A stretch of DNA of 64,000 nt, taken from the NCBI GenBank assembly GCA_032207245.1, contig CM063502.1:141351495-141415494 (forward strand). The letters run 5' to 3'. This DNA is from Pardosa pseudoannulata (Eukaryota; Arthropoda; Arachnida; Araneae; Lycosidae). Under the pieces are notes generated by a model. That model had not been told where the DNA came from and did not search any database. It saw only the letters and a program-made list of their open reading frames with translations. The translations under genes were made by a program, and so were the position numbers. Positions 26,301 to 38,005 of this stretch are shown here, piece by piece. Position 1 is the first letter of the stretch. Each line of letters begins with the position of its first letter.

Positions 26301-27886
26301 TGAACTACTGGAGAATGGCACCGTAAACCAGCAAGAAACAATATCCTAACGGAAATGTTAGAATACGAGTTAACCGGTTTGAATTTTTGGTGAAAACACG
26401 GCTGACCACCCAACCAATGAATTTAATTTCACAATTTTATAAACCAATGAGGCGCATTTCATACGTTATTAAGGGTTTGCATAAAGATAATCTACTCTGG
26501 AATGAACAAAAATTAAAAAATGATACGCAAAGACAGGAATAAATAGTAAGGGTTGCCATACTTGGCGCTTTATCGCCCATTTGGCAGGAGGCACCCACAT
26601 GTTCGTCCAGCCCAACTCTGAATATTAAAGTTTGTCCTTATCAGAGATTAGTTGTAATTTTAAAAACATTGGAGGCCATTTATAAAAAGAAAAACTTTGT
26701 GGTAAGATTTATTTATCATATGTAAGCCTAGTACTATAAAGGGGAGTTTTATACTTATTATATATTTATATTATTCAAGTATTTATCATGATTTCACTTG
26801 AAATACATGCCTGAAAAGTAAATTACAATATATTAAAATTTTAAAATATCTTCCCAAACACAAAAAATAAAAAATAAGTTACTTGAAAATTTAGGGGATA
26901 GTTAATAGGATTGCAATATACCTCTACAGAAAAGGAAAAATTACTTCATTAAAACACAAAAAATTCTGCACTTATTTTAATTGTCCCTACAAAGGGACGC
27001 AAGGCATAAAAGAGCTAATAACAGTATAAGGTGGAACTGGGTTATCAAACATGCCAATCTCATTATCTTAGTCAATTCACCTCATTTAAATAATTAGTAT
27101 CATTTTTTGTTGTTTGTGGGGAGGGGTAAATTTATTTTCCCTTTCTTACGATCAGATGAATAATGCTCTAGATGATTTTATCTAAAGCACTTAATAGTGC
27201 TTTTAAATTAACATTTCATGATAGTCTGTTTATTTTTACTGCTTTTTGTTTCAAGAACTTCAAGCTCCTGTAATTTTTAAATTCCCTTTACATACTTTAA
27301 GCCAAGTTTTCTCCGTTAAATAATTTAATGATTACTTTATTAAACACAAAAACATAGTCTTTTAATTTACTTAAAATCCGTTCTATTCCAAAATTGTCAG
27401 GGGGTAAATAAAAATCTTTTTATCTTTTATCAATGTCCCATACAAATTTTCAAGAGATCAACCTGTATCTTGTAACTAATTAATTATGCGTTTACCAGAC
27501 AGTGGAGCCGCAAAGAAATTATACTTTCATCTTCAGTTCACAATAAAATGTTCATAATGAACTGAACTCTTTAAAACGTTCAGTTCCTTATAAAAATAAT
27601 CCATACATTTATTTTTATATTCAGCATATATTGCTTATTTACTAATGGTAAAGTTTTAAAACGCCATAGTTCGATAGTTATAATTGTATAGAAGTTGAAC
27701 AAATATATAATATCGAAAGTTCAACAAAACAGCAATATAAATACTCTATATTTAAGCAGAAAATTTCTTTTAAGAAATAAGAACAGAAAGATTAATAGTT
27801 CAATTGCGTATGGTAAATCTCAAAACAATTATCAATGCATAATCCGACGTCACATTTTGTACACTCGTATGGAATACTTTGTTACC
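26301..27886. other. noncoding stretch
   Basis: No gene recognised. A GC-elevated patch lies at 26540-26620 (ATACTTGGCGC / CATTTGGCAGG). Confidence 0.35.
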
Positions 27887-28025
27887 GGCTGCAAGCGGAT
27901 TTTTTACCGAGAGGAGAATTTACCGTCGCCGATTAACGAAATTAACCAATCAACGTTGTTGATTTCGTTGAGCAGCGAAGGTAAATTCTCCGCTCGGCAA
28001 AAAAATCCGCTGTGAGCAACCAGCC
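27887..28025. mobile_element. small foldback MITE
   Basis: Two arms of about 65 bp, the left starting GGCTGCAAGCGGATTTTTT and the right ending in its near-inverse ATCCGCTGTGAGCAACCAGCC, share further blocks (GGAGAATTTACC, AACGAAAT) around a short centre. TTA occurs close to both outer edges. PIF/Harbinger elements use a 3-base TWA target, so this may be such a MITE. The superfamily is inference; the palindrome is direct. Confidence 0.65.
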
Positions 28026-28099
28026 TTAAAAATTTCGAAGGGAAATGTATATCCGTCAGACGAAATGGTAAGTATTCTAAGTTTCTTTTCCCACCATCA

Positions 28100-28608
28100 G
28101 CTTCTTTCCTATTTTGCAGATATTTGTAGAATTCGTTATTACTGATAGCTGAAAATCATTATATTTTAGTTTTTTAGCACTATTTAGAACGATTTTCCTG
28201 TTTTAGTGAATGTAGAGGGTAATCTGATAAAAAAATCTGGAAATTTCAAAGCATCTGCCAATGTTTAAAATTTTGTTATTTGGACTGAAATGATAAGATT
28301 TTTCTATCCTTGCACAAGAATTTACTTTTTCAGCAGATACATCGACTGATATCCTGATGAATAGTTCATATCATGAATCTATCAATCTATCATAAATCTT
28401 TGCTTTGCAGTACTGTGTTTACATAAGATAGCAAAGAAATATTTTACCACGAAGCTTTACATTTTTAAAAATGACTTACTATTATGGTTCAAATTAAGGC
28501 TCATCGCTAATGAGGATGGGCAGTAATATTCAAATACCTTTAAATTATTATAATCTATAAAAACCTAAGCCTAGAACGTTCATTACAAATAGTTAGAGTG
28601 TTAAAGGG
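28100..28608 (+). mobile_element. TTAA-MITE family P1, 5'-degraded copy
   Basis: It shares the order and sequence of the family member at 28842-29298, including an AGTGAATGTAGAG block, an AATTTACTTTTTCAGCAG block and a GTAATATTCAAA block near the end. It terminates AAAGGG followed by TTAA. The 5' terminus is not clear. No coding capacity. Confidence 0.6.
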
Positions 28609-28841
28609 TTAAATGTTATCATCATTAGCATCGTTATTCTATTCTTAAAAATTATGATTTTATTTCCCTGATTTCGAAACGTTTAACCGGAGATATTCAA
28701 TTTCGGAGCTTTATTTTCTGGGAATGAAACTATAACTATTTCCACCCCTTTTCTTTCATTAGGAAGTTGTTCTACTGATTCTTATACTTATTTTATAACT
28801 TAATGATCATTTTAGTTCTCATATTTGGTTCCTTTTTTTAA

Positions 28842-29298
28842 CCCATTAATGACTAGCGTCCGTTTTTAGAGACAGTTAAAAATATTTCGTGTAGTTTTTG
28901 TTTTCTAGTAGCTGATTTTTCTTTTTAGTATACGTAGAATTCTAAAAACAATATCTAAAATTCTCAAATATCTGCTATTATTTATAATTTTGTCATTTGT
29001 ATCAATATTTTACCTTTCTTTCCTCTGGCATAAATTTACTTTTTCGGCAGGTACAAAATCACGGAAAATATCTATTCTGTTATAAAGCTTCACAGTGTAC
29101 CGTGTTTACGTATGATAACGAAGTAAATAAACATAAATTTTCCTTTTTCTGTAAATGTCATTTCATGATGTCTAAAATGAAAGCTGATTACTAGTAAAGG
29201 TGAGCTGTAATATTCAAAATTGTTTAAACTTTATATGGTTTTATCCTTAGAAGTCCTTAGAATTTAAAATAGTAAGAATTGATTTGGTATTTAATGGG
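28842..29298 (+). mobile_element. TTAA-MITE family P1, copy with both ends
   Basis: The 457-bp element starts CCCATTAATG and ends TTAATGGG, with TTAA on both sides (28838-28841 and 29299-29302). Short inverted ends beginning CCC and a TTAA target are the hallmarks of piggyBac-type elements. It has no coding capacity, so it would have needed a transposase from elsewhere. It lies head-to-tail behind the degraded copy at 28100-28608. Confidence 0.75.
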
Positions 29299-29703
29299 TT
29301 AAATTCTTAAGTACAGAAACGGTAAAGCCAAACGTTTTGAAATGAATAGCTAAAGGTTTTCGGCCTCTGAATAACTCAAAGGGATAGTTTCCTTGGGCGG
29401 CATAAACGATTTCAAACATCGGTAAATGATGATAACGCTTCTGATCATAAGCCGTTATTTAAGCCGCTATCTTTGAGCACTGTTTTATTTCATCCAAATC
29501 GGTATAGTTAAATCGTTCGCTAACACCGAATTCGTGAGGCGTTAAGTGTTCGTTCTCTTGGCTTATATTTCTTTGTAGTCTAAATATTTTTGGGCATTCT
29601 TTATATTTAACTTGTATGCTTCAAACTTTAATGATTTTAGAATTAAGATATTTTTTCCTCTGGTATGAAAACGCGTAAAGTATATGTAGATTAATTAAAA
29701 AAC

Positions 29704-31571
29704 TTTTCCAATATAACAATATTAGAAGCATACAGATTAAAAAAGTATATGCTCCTTAACTTTAATTTTTTCGAGTAAAAAATAATATGTAAATGCTAGA
29801 ATTTTACTTTTATTCTTGGAAAACACCTGAGAATAAAACACCTGTAGCTGAAAGAAAAGTTTCATGAATTATAAACTAATATAGTTTTATTTTTGATTCA
29901 ACGATGAACGGTTATATGGATTCATACCATTTAATTTTTAAATATTTACAATATTTTTCAAAAATTTGAGGCTATAAAATTTGAGGCATTTTTGAAAATT
30001 AAGGCAAAACTTCTCCAGTTTAAATTAAATAAATTAAACTTTATCAAGTTAAAATAAATTTTTCGTGTAATCTATATTATGATTAATTGGGTGAATCAAT
30101 TTTGTTAAACATCTTTAGAATTTCTAAATAGAAGGGAAAGTAATGACAAAGAATAACTAAACTAATATATTTTGACTCTATATAATTTTTTACACAGAAA
30201 CCCTCTCTTCTTAATTTAATTTTAGTAAATCCAGTGTTTAAAGAAATTTTTCATTTATTTTCTAGTGAGTATAAATAAGACAATCTCAAGGTTCCTATTT
30301 ATTTCAATGATTTTAGCATATCAGTTCTACTAAATATTAATTTCCTTATTTATCAATTAATCAAAAAGACCTCATTTCAAACTAATATCTTTACTAGTCA
30401 TAAAGTTTTAGATAAATGTATATGCAATTAAAATCTATTTCTTGAGTAAAAAAGCTTTGTGAAGCTGTTGGCACTTTTACTGAGTAAAATCGTGTGGCAT
30501 TTATAAAGAGAATAAGGTTAAATGACCACGTTTTGAAAACAAACTACAATTTCCACAGAAAGCCCTTATGACCGAGTTTTATAAATAATTCTCTAAAAAA
30601 AGCTGCGTTTGGATAAAATTATTGGCAATACCATGAAACTCGTCTGTGACTGACAGGCGAATTTCATTAGAGTCGTTGTTTCGACAGTATGATCTGTCGA
30701 TGGTAATCGTCTATTAGGCATATCCTCTGTCGTTTATTTTTCGTGCGTGTGATGCATCTGCAGTGCGCGTTTCTATGGCAAAAAACCGTTGAATAGCACG
30801 CAATCGATTTATGTCTAACAGTTCAAAGAAAACTCTGACAATTGGGGAGTTTTCCTCCGAATCTTTGCAGGGGATTCGGCGTCATTTGCGTGTGACAACC
30901 TACTAGTGGGTACAACGCATTCTTTTAAGCGATGTGTCTCAGTGCGTCAGCACGGCAACGCATGTTTGTCCGGACCAAAGGAGTGTTTGTGAACGACAGA
31001 TAACAACCGTTACGAACAAAGTATTATTAATGAGATAGCGGTGTATTATTTTCATTAATACCTATAATAAGGTGTTTTCTTTCATTCTAACATGCAAAAA
31101 ACATGTGGATGGATTAAATCCGAAAAACCGGTCGATAGAATTGCCAATTATCAGTAAATCATACAAGAGAATTATAATGGTAAGTTTAAATGCATTTGAT
31201 TTAACTACTTTATACGCTTTGAGAAGTCTTGCCTTAATTTCCAAAAATTCTTTAGTCTCTAATATATAGCCTCAAATTTTTGAAAAAATTTGTAAATATT
31301 TAAAAATTAAATATTCATGTATGTACTCTAAACGTAAAATGGTATGAATCCATATAACCGTTCGTTCTTGAATGAAAAATAAAACTATATTAGTTTATAA
31401 TTCATGAAACTTGTCTTTCAGCTACAGGTGTTTTATTCTAAATGGGTCGTTTTTTGCAAGAATAAAAGTAAAATTCTAGCATTTATATATCAGTTTTTAC
31501 TCGAAAAAATTAAATTTAAGGAGCATAAACCTTTTTAATCTGTATGCTTCTAATATTGTTATATTGGAAAA
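29704..31571. mobile_element. 1.87-kb inverted-repeat element with CpG-rich core
   Basis: The left arm (29704 to about 30018) matches the inverse of the right arm (about 31222-31571) over some 315 bp with scattered differences. Shared blocks include the AATATAACAATATTAGAAGC end and CTACAGGTGTTTTATTCT. The ~1.2-kb interior turns GC- and CpG-rich at 30640-31020, unlike anything nearby. No transposase is visible. Either a DNA transposon with very long inverted ends, or two inverted copies of one repeat flanking unrelated DNA, would fit. Confidence 0.6.
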
Positions 31572-32025
31572 TATTTATACTGAAATAAAATATAATTCGA
31601 TTAAGAAATTGTCCATAATCCATTTTTCAAAGTGGTAAATCCTTTTTCCTAGGCACTGGAATAGCATTCCTTTTAAAACCACCGAAAGTATTCTATCAAG
31701 AGGCACGCTTTAATGATGTCCCTTATGTAATGATATTCATTCTTAACGTATAGCAAACATTTATTTAAATTTTATCCTTGTTAAGGATTTTTCGATGTGG
31801 CACAGATTTCATGTATGCCACAGAAAACAATGCACAAGAGATGTTTATATGTTTTCATCTTCCCCGAAGTTTGTTCAACACTAACTTTTAACTGCCGCTG
31901 ATTTTTCAATGCATTAAGCTTATATTTTTAGATGTAATATAAGTTTATTTCTTTGCTAAAAGAAATTTTAAACTTATATTAGAATTTGGTATTACGAAAA
32001 AAAATATAATTTTTCAATAAAACAG
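31572..32025. other. AT-rich noncoding stretch
   Basis: Nothing recognised. Confidence 0.4.
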
Positions 32026-32089
32026 CAATGGTTCTGAAATCTTGTAATATTCACAGTATTGAATATTTTACAAGACTTCAGAACCATTG
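32026..32089. repeat. 64-base hairpin, ~27-bp imperfect stem
   Basis: CAATGGTTCTGAA pairs with TTCAGAACCATTG at the far end, and TCTTGTAA with TTACAAGA inside, around a loop of about 8 bases. Size and mismatch pattern resemble a microRNA precursor, but a short foldback transposon is equally possible. Confidence 0.75.
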
Positions 32090-32106
32090 TTGGAGTAATC
32101 ACAAGA

Positions 32107-32149
32107 GAAAACACGTGAAAGAAAACAATTTGTTTCTTTCACTGTTTTC
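32107..32149. repeat. 43-base hairpin, ~17-bp stem
   Basis: GAAAACA and GTGAAAGAAA pair with TTTCTTTCAC and GTTTTC around an 8-base loop. It lies 17 bases after the hairpin ending at 32089. Confidence 0.7.
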
Positions 32150-32913
32150 CTGTAGGGATTTTCATCAATTAAAATTTTAATTACTCTTAATGATTTTTAA
32201 TATTTAGTTTATTAATTTCGTACATCAAAATCGCAAAATCGCATCTGTCCGAGTACACATACACATGTATTTCTCTGTGTATGCACAGTTATCTCGAAAT
32301 ATATGAACTTTCAGGCTAAAAGTTAAAAACTTGTTGATCTTCCGTGATCCAATCGCTTGCGTGCATATACATGTGCATTTATTTCCAATTACGTATCGCT
32401 TTATTGATCCTGTTAGCTCCAAACAAGTAATATTAAAATTGGCTATAGATTTACTTTACTAAAAACAGTTTTTGATATGCTGTATATTCTGGAAGAAAGT
32501 CTAAACTTTTAGAGCAATTATATATAACTACTAATTCATAAACATTATTTGAAGAACTTGACTATTGTTTGGTGATAAGCCATGCTTTTTACTGTATGTT
32601 AAAAGTAAAACCTTTCAGAAACAAATTTTGTATGATCTCCTGGTTTTGAAAAAAGAAATTACTATTTTTAATTTGTTTGCCGTAAATTTTACAAATTACT
32701 TATATCAATAAAAATTTAGTTTTGAAGCGCGACGCTAGAATATATTTTTGGAGAATAAGATACATGTTGCCCATTTCTCTCTTCACAAACATTTATTCGC
32801 ATAACTATTTAGTTCATCTGCGAGACAATTTTTTTAAGAATTTTTACCGTCTACTTTATTGTCTTTAAAACTACTAGGAATCACATGTAGAATTTTCCTA
32901 ATCTGTTATGGTC
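32150..32913. other. AT-rich noncoding stretch
   Basis: A 65-codon minus frame (32225-32422) has no recognisable motif and I treat it as chance. Nothing else recognised. Confidence 0.4.
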
Positions 32914-33754
32914 GACCGATGGCCGAATGATTAGAGCGCTAATCTTCGGTACCGGATTTCGTTTTTTTAAATCCGACTGTGGCATGGATTTTAGTAGCCG
33001 TTCGGAATTGGCTTTAATCCATATTGGACCGCTGTCCTATAAACAGGACAGCAAATAAAAGTCTATTTAATAATTAAGTTATAAATATTTTATGAGTGGA
33101 TTTTATTTTAACGCCTTTAAAATAGACACACTTTAGCATAGTAACAAAAAAAAGAAACTGAGAAATCAAAATATATTGTATTGTAAAATTTATTTTCATT
33201 AACCCCTTAAAAATTGTCATTTTTTAATCTTTAATTTTATATTTATTATTATTTTTGATAAGATATTTTGGAAGGCACAGTTGCAAGATGCTCATGAAAA
33301 ATAAACCTGTAAAATTTGAATATAAATTTTGGATGTTAGCAACCTACAACGGATATTCTTTTTCTATTATCCCTTACCAAAGATGCCAGTTCAAGAACTG
33401 CAAGAGGAAACCAACAACAGTGTGATTAAAATATAATGTTTGACTTTGCTTCAACTGTTTCCCCAAATTTCACCCATGAATCAGCCTAATGCAATGTGAT
33501 ATTTGTTAAATTTTAGTAGTGTATTGGACCGTTGTCCTATTTATAGGACAGCTAATTATTTAAAAAATTAAAGTTATTTTTTCAAACTTTTGGCTTTATA
33601 TGCTTAGTTACACCATATTAATGATATGGATAAAGTTTTAAAAATTTTCAGAAATATTTAGTTGGTATGGTACAATATGGGTTAAGCTATAGGTCCCGGT
33701 CTCATTATCCCTCTTGTTGCAAAAGAGTAAACCGTAGCGCTCCAAACCAAACCC
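32914..33754 (+). mobile_element. SINE type B, split by a TTAA element
   Basis: The tRNA-like head (GATGGCCGAATGATTAGAGC, with degraded B box) and first body half run to 33017. The second half, from TAGGTCCCGGTCTCATTA to CGCTCCAAACCAAACCC, resumes at 33682. Together they match the full-length type B copies at 41808 and 62908. The break is exactly at the TTAA of the consensus GGCTTTAAACAGTAGG. Confidence 0.85.
33018..33681. mobile_element. TTAA-MITE family P2 (piggyBac-type), nested in a SINE
   Basis: The 664-bp insertion begins TCCATATTGGACC and ends GGTACAATATGGG, nearly perfect inverted ends of 13 bp. TTAA is duplicated at 33014-33017 and 33682-33685. A hairpin (GCTGTCC...GGACAGC) follows the 5' end, and a second copy of the ATTGGACCGxTGTCC-plus-hairpin unit lies inside at 33521-33554. 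No coding capacity. TTAA targeting is characteristic of piggyBac transposases. Confidence 0.85.
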
Positions 33755-36203
33755 AATTTCTTATGCAGAGCACACGTCTACGTAGCATTCTTCTCTTACT
33801 TAATCTTGATGCAGGAATAGTCGAATCTATTATATATTAAATTTTCATAATCATTAATAAATTGAATGTTTAGTTGTTGAGTAATCAGAGGAAACAGCAA
33901 AATGAATCATTCCAAAAGGAGTGACATATGTTCTAAGCTATAACTCTTTATATACGATGCTGATTTACACCCATTTGTCATTAATGATCTAGATAAATTT
34001 CTATTTGTATTGTGCTTAAGATCCCATAACTCGACGTATATATGATCACCAAGATAGTGCTGTATTCTCAAAAGAATAGAATCAGAAACCTTATCAATTT
34101 TAAACAACTTTTATACGGATTTACTTGGATTTAGTGTTTTTCGTAACACTTAATTTTATGTCAACTTTTAGATATCTACATAAAAATTTACCAACCATTA
34201 AAATCTTATTATATTTATCTTTTCCGTAGTTTTACATTGTTTCACCATAAAATTTCAATTAAAAATAAATATTTTTTTTAAATTGACCTCTGGGTGTAGC
34301 TGACATCTTAATCAACAATTATGCTTATCACACAACAGTTATGTTTTTGAAGAACATAGTTGAAAGCTGATTATTTGAAAAACTGATAACAACCCTTGAG
34401 ATTTAAGATTCGAAGCCCCCAACAGTCAACTTTAAAATATGTTTTACAGATTTAAACAATCATTCATAACGTTTTAACAATCTAGTATATCATTTAAAAC
34501 ATTTTGAAATATTATGAAAAGAACTGTGAAAAGGTAAGTTTTTTGTTAAACATTTTCTCATATTTTTACAAATCTTAGAAAAATAACTCCTTTCTCAAAA
34601 GTATTACATAACAAATAATGCTTTAAATCAAAATTTGTATTAAGTTTCTGAAAACGTTTGTTTACTCTTTGTGGCGATAATTAATGATTTAGCTGTAATA
34701 ATGAAACTTCAGTAAAATAAGACACATCTTACGATCTAACGAATGAAACAATGAAAATAAAAGAAGGAAAATTAAAAGAAATTATTCGTGACAGTTTCAA
34801 AAATTTAATGTACATCGACCATACTTTTCCTACTAGATAGATGAAAACGTCAACTTCTTCCGACATTAAAACATTTTTAAATAATCGTTGCAAATTGACA
34901 TGAAGAAAATAAAGCCAAATATCTATTAAAGAAATATTCATTCATTAACAAATTTCATACTTTACTGTTAAGCACTTTAAAAATAAAGTCATTTTTCTGG
35001 AGGGATTTCACCAATGAGTGTTCTTAAAATCATGATTTGCATAGAAATAATGAGTTTTTAATTATTTGCAGTCATCATTCTGTTCTCTTGCAAAACCACT
35101 AATGTCTATAATAGCCTGTTTTTGCTTGGATTGAAATCATGCGTAAATATTTTTAACCATCTTAAGAACAATCGAAGAGGATCACATATTTAATAACAAG
35201 TTTCCTTCAATCTTGTATCTCTTGAAAATCACTCTTTAATAATGTCAGAGAGCTCTGAACTTTTTAAGTATACAAAAGAATAAGAGAGGTCTAATTTTTA
35301 TTTGAAAATATTGTACTCCTAATTTTTCCTATGAATGAAATCGTATTAAGGCTTTTAAAAATACAAGATTCTTTTCTTAGGAAACATAAGGATTCTCTAA
35401 TGCCTATTGTTATTCGGCTCTAATTATCACGTACAATTTTCTCTTTTGTTCAAAATTAATTTTAACAAAATTATGACCATTTATTTATTTTTTTTAGAAA
35501 AGAGGTATAACAGACACTAATAAATTCTGAAAGAAAACATCTTGCACCTTAAAATACCATTTCATTTTTTGAAATGAAGGAATTGTTACAATTTATTGAA
35601 AGAATTTTACTAAATAATAAAATTGGAAATCTCAAAAAGATTTTATTTATTAAATAAAAAGTAAGATCTTAAATTAACTTTCTATGTGTCATCGAAAATG
35701 TAGGCCTATGATTTGATATTTTTTTAATGAAAAATGGCCATTGTTATTAAGCAAACTTTATATTTTTTAAGTTAAATAAGCGTAGATATTATATGGTTCT
35801 GTCCTTTACATTTTTCTAGCAATGATTTTATATCTAAAACTTCAATTTATTGATAAAACAAACCATGCTTATCAGTGTGTTAATCTACTCAGTTCCTGCA
35901 TTTAGCTGTTATTCAGAGAATAACCGAGCTTATTTATATGCTCTTGAAACTTCTCCTAGTTATTTAATCCATTCAGTGTATCCCTTGTTGCTATTACTGA
36001 AGGAATTAATGAAAAAACTCTTTCTAATTCAAGAACTGGTCTTGTTATAACTTTACTTCTATCGTTATCAATAGGAAATCAAATAGGAAATTTTCTTACA
36101 CGAAAGATAACTTTTTAGGACCTAAATTTTATATCAAATTAAACATAATTATCTTTTTATTCCATAATTTCAAACAAAACATTAAAGGCATCTGACATTC
36201 TAG
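33755..36203. other. AT-rich noncoding stretch
   Basis: Only short frames without motifs. Nothing recognised. Confidence 0.4.
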
Positions 36204-36370
36204 AGCCGGGTGATATCCGAATAGTAGGGCGCTGCTCTTAGTTACAGGATTCCGTAAGTTCAAATTCCGCTTAAGGCATGGTTGTTCGTAATCGACTTTA
36301 CGCAGTAGGTCCTGGGCTCATTAGTCCTTGTGTAGCAGTAAGTAGACTGTGGTGATACAAACGGAAACCA
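36204..36370 (+). mobile_element. SINE type B copy, diverged
   Basis: Aligns end to end with the type B consensus: CCGAATAGTAGGGCGCTGCT head, GTTCAAATTCCGC B box, and the CTCATTAGTCCTTGTGTAGC body. No clear target duplication. Confidence 0.75.
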
Positions 36371-36759
36371 AATATATCATATCGTATAACTCTTTCCAAC
36401 TTCAGGTGTAGTGGTAACTATTTGGTTAGTTCAGGACTAATAATTATTTGATTTGCGTTGAGTTAATTATTTATGTTAAAATTTAACCAGAGGTTCTTGA
36501 GACTGTATAGACTTTTTTCATATATAAGAACCAATGACATTGAAAAAAAATAAGACTGATTCCATAATTAGCCAATTAACAGAATTTATTTACACTATAT
36601 TTACACTTTAAATTCTACTAAACAATGAACGTTAGCAATTTCATTTGTGAAATTAATCCTTTACATATATAATCATAAACTATAATTTCCTTATTCAAAC
36701 TTTTACTTCCAAAGAGAAGACCTTGATAATTTCATAAAAAATATAAAATAAAAAATAAA

Positions 36760-37450
36760 AGAAGTCTGATACTTGCACATGGAATAGAGATAACTCATTA
36801 CTCAGCAGTTGAAGCCTTGATTCGTAGACAGAAGATGAATGCCACACGTTGTAACTTAGGCTAGGGCTCCGGGTGCAGTAGCGTTCTTGCAGGAAAGCTA
36901 GACTTGTAGAGGAAACTCATCACGGACGTCTTCGATGACTTCCACGGATGGTGTAGTTGATCTGGGTTCATTGACCACTGATATATTTGGTGAGAGAATT
37001 AACTTTCTCTCCTCCCCCTTCTGCTTTCTTTTCGTCAGCTTTCTCTACGGTCTTACTCTCTGCTTGCCGTCCTCCTTTATTTTACTCCTCTTCTGCCTGC
37101 TCTTCAACCTGCTTTCTTCTAGCTGCTTACTCATTTTATTTAATTCATTACGCCCCTCCTTCCGAAAGCAAAACTGCAATTGACACATTTTGGTTACTTT
37201 ATTTGCTGCTTCAGATGCACTTCAGATGCACTTCTTTCATGCTCCACCCATGATCATAAAATTGCCAACTTTTATTATAGTTTCCCTTCTGATCCTTATT
37301 TTTACCGTCACTTGTAAATCTTTCCCAAGACTTATTCACCCCTCGTGTCGTACTTGCAGACACCGTTCTTATCTCCTTCTAACAATCTTAGACCTCCCTG
37401 AAGAGTCATAACCATCGCTTGTCTTTTATAAGATTTCTTTGATTCTTTCT
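36760..37450. other. GC-elevated, pyrimidine-rich island
   Basis: 36780-36980 is GC-elevated. 36990-37180 is strongly C/T-rich on the + strand, giving overlapping leucine/serine-rich frames of 73-88 codons that look like artefacts of the composition. An ATGCACTTCAG-type 11-base direct repeat lies near 37215-37230. An LTR or 5' UTR of a retroelement is possible; no termini seen. Confidence 0.3.
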
Positions 37451-37780
37451 TCTCAATTTCCGTTAACATGTATGAGGCTTGTTTCAATAAATATAAATTA
37501 ACTAATTCACAAAACTTTCTTATATTTTTTATATTGAATCACCTCATTATAATTATATGATATTTTAAAGTAATAACTAAAAACATTTTTTAGAAAATGG
37601 ATTTTTTCAAAAAAATATCCTTTAAAATACTATAAAGTAAAATATAACTCTAGTATCAATATAATTGAAGTCCTGTAAATAAAAAATATAATTAGCTTTT
37701 CCTTTTGATATAAAAAATTAATTCTCATTTACCAATTTCAAATGTTATTTAGCATTTAATTAGATTTTTATTTTTTACTT

Positions 37781-37782
<2 letters not shown>

Positions 37783-37829
<47 letters not shown>
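37783..37829. repeat. (TA)n microsatellite
   Basis: TA array of about 47 bases. Confidence 0.95.
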
Positions 37830-37834
<5 letters not shown>

Positions 37835-37879
37835 TTTTAAATACATAATTGTTTGATATAAAAAAAAACTTGTATGTAA

Positions 37880-38005
37880 TTCAGTTCTTAAAAGCGATTT
37901 AGGAAAAACATTTATTCTAAACAGATCAGACCATTTTAATCTATATTAAATCAAAAATAGGCTATTATAATGATTTTTCAGTCCAGGTAGTATGTCCCCT
38001 TAAGT
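37880..38005 (+). repeat. dispersed repeat X, copy 2
   Basis: Matches 15835-15955 (shared TTATTCTAAACAGA, ATTAAATCAAAAATAGG-like block and TATAATG) at moderate divergence. Confidence 0.6.

Noticed and set aside
30640..31020. CpG island promoter of a host gene
   Set aside because: It is bounded by inverted repeat arms and leads to no coding exon I can support, so a transposon interior is as likely.
31070..31179. Candidate coding exon ending ATAATG|GTAAGTTT
   Set aside because: It is open and has a good donor, but the acceptor (ATAATAAG) is weak, no partner exon is visible and it lies within a repeat element. Kept only as part of a finding.
36935..37411. Overlapping 73-88 codon + strand frames
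   Set aside because: They arise from a C/T-rich tract that yields Leu/Ser/Phe/Pro-rich peptides in two frames at once, which indicates composition and not coding.
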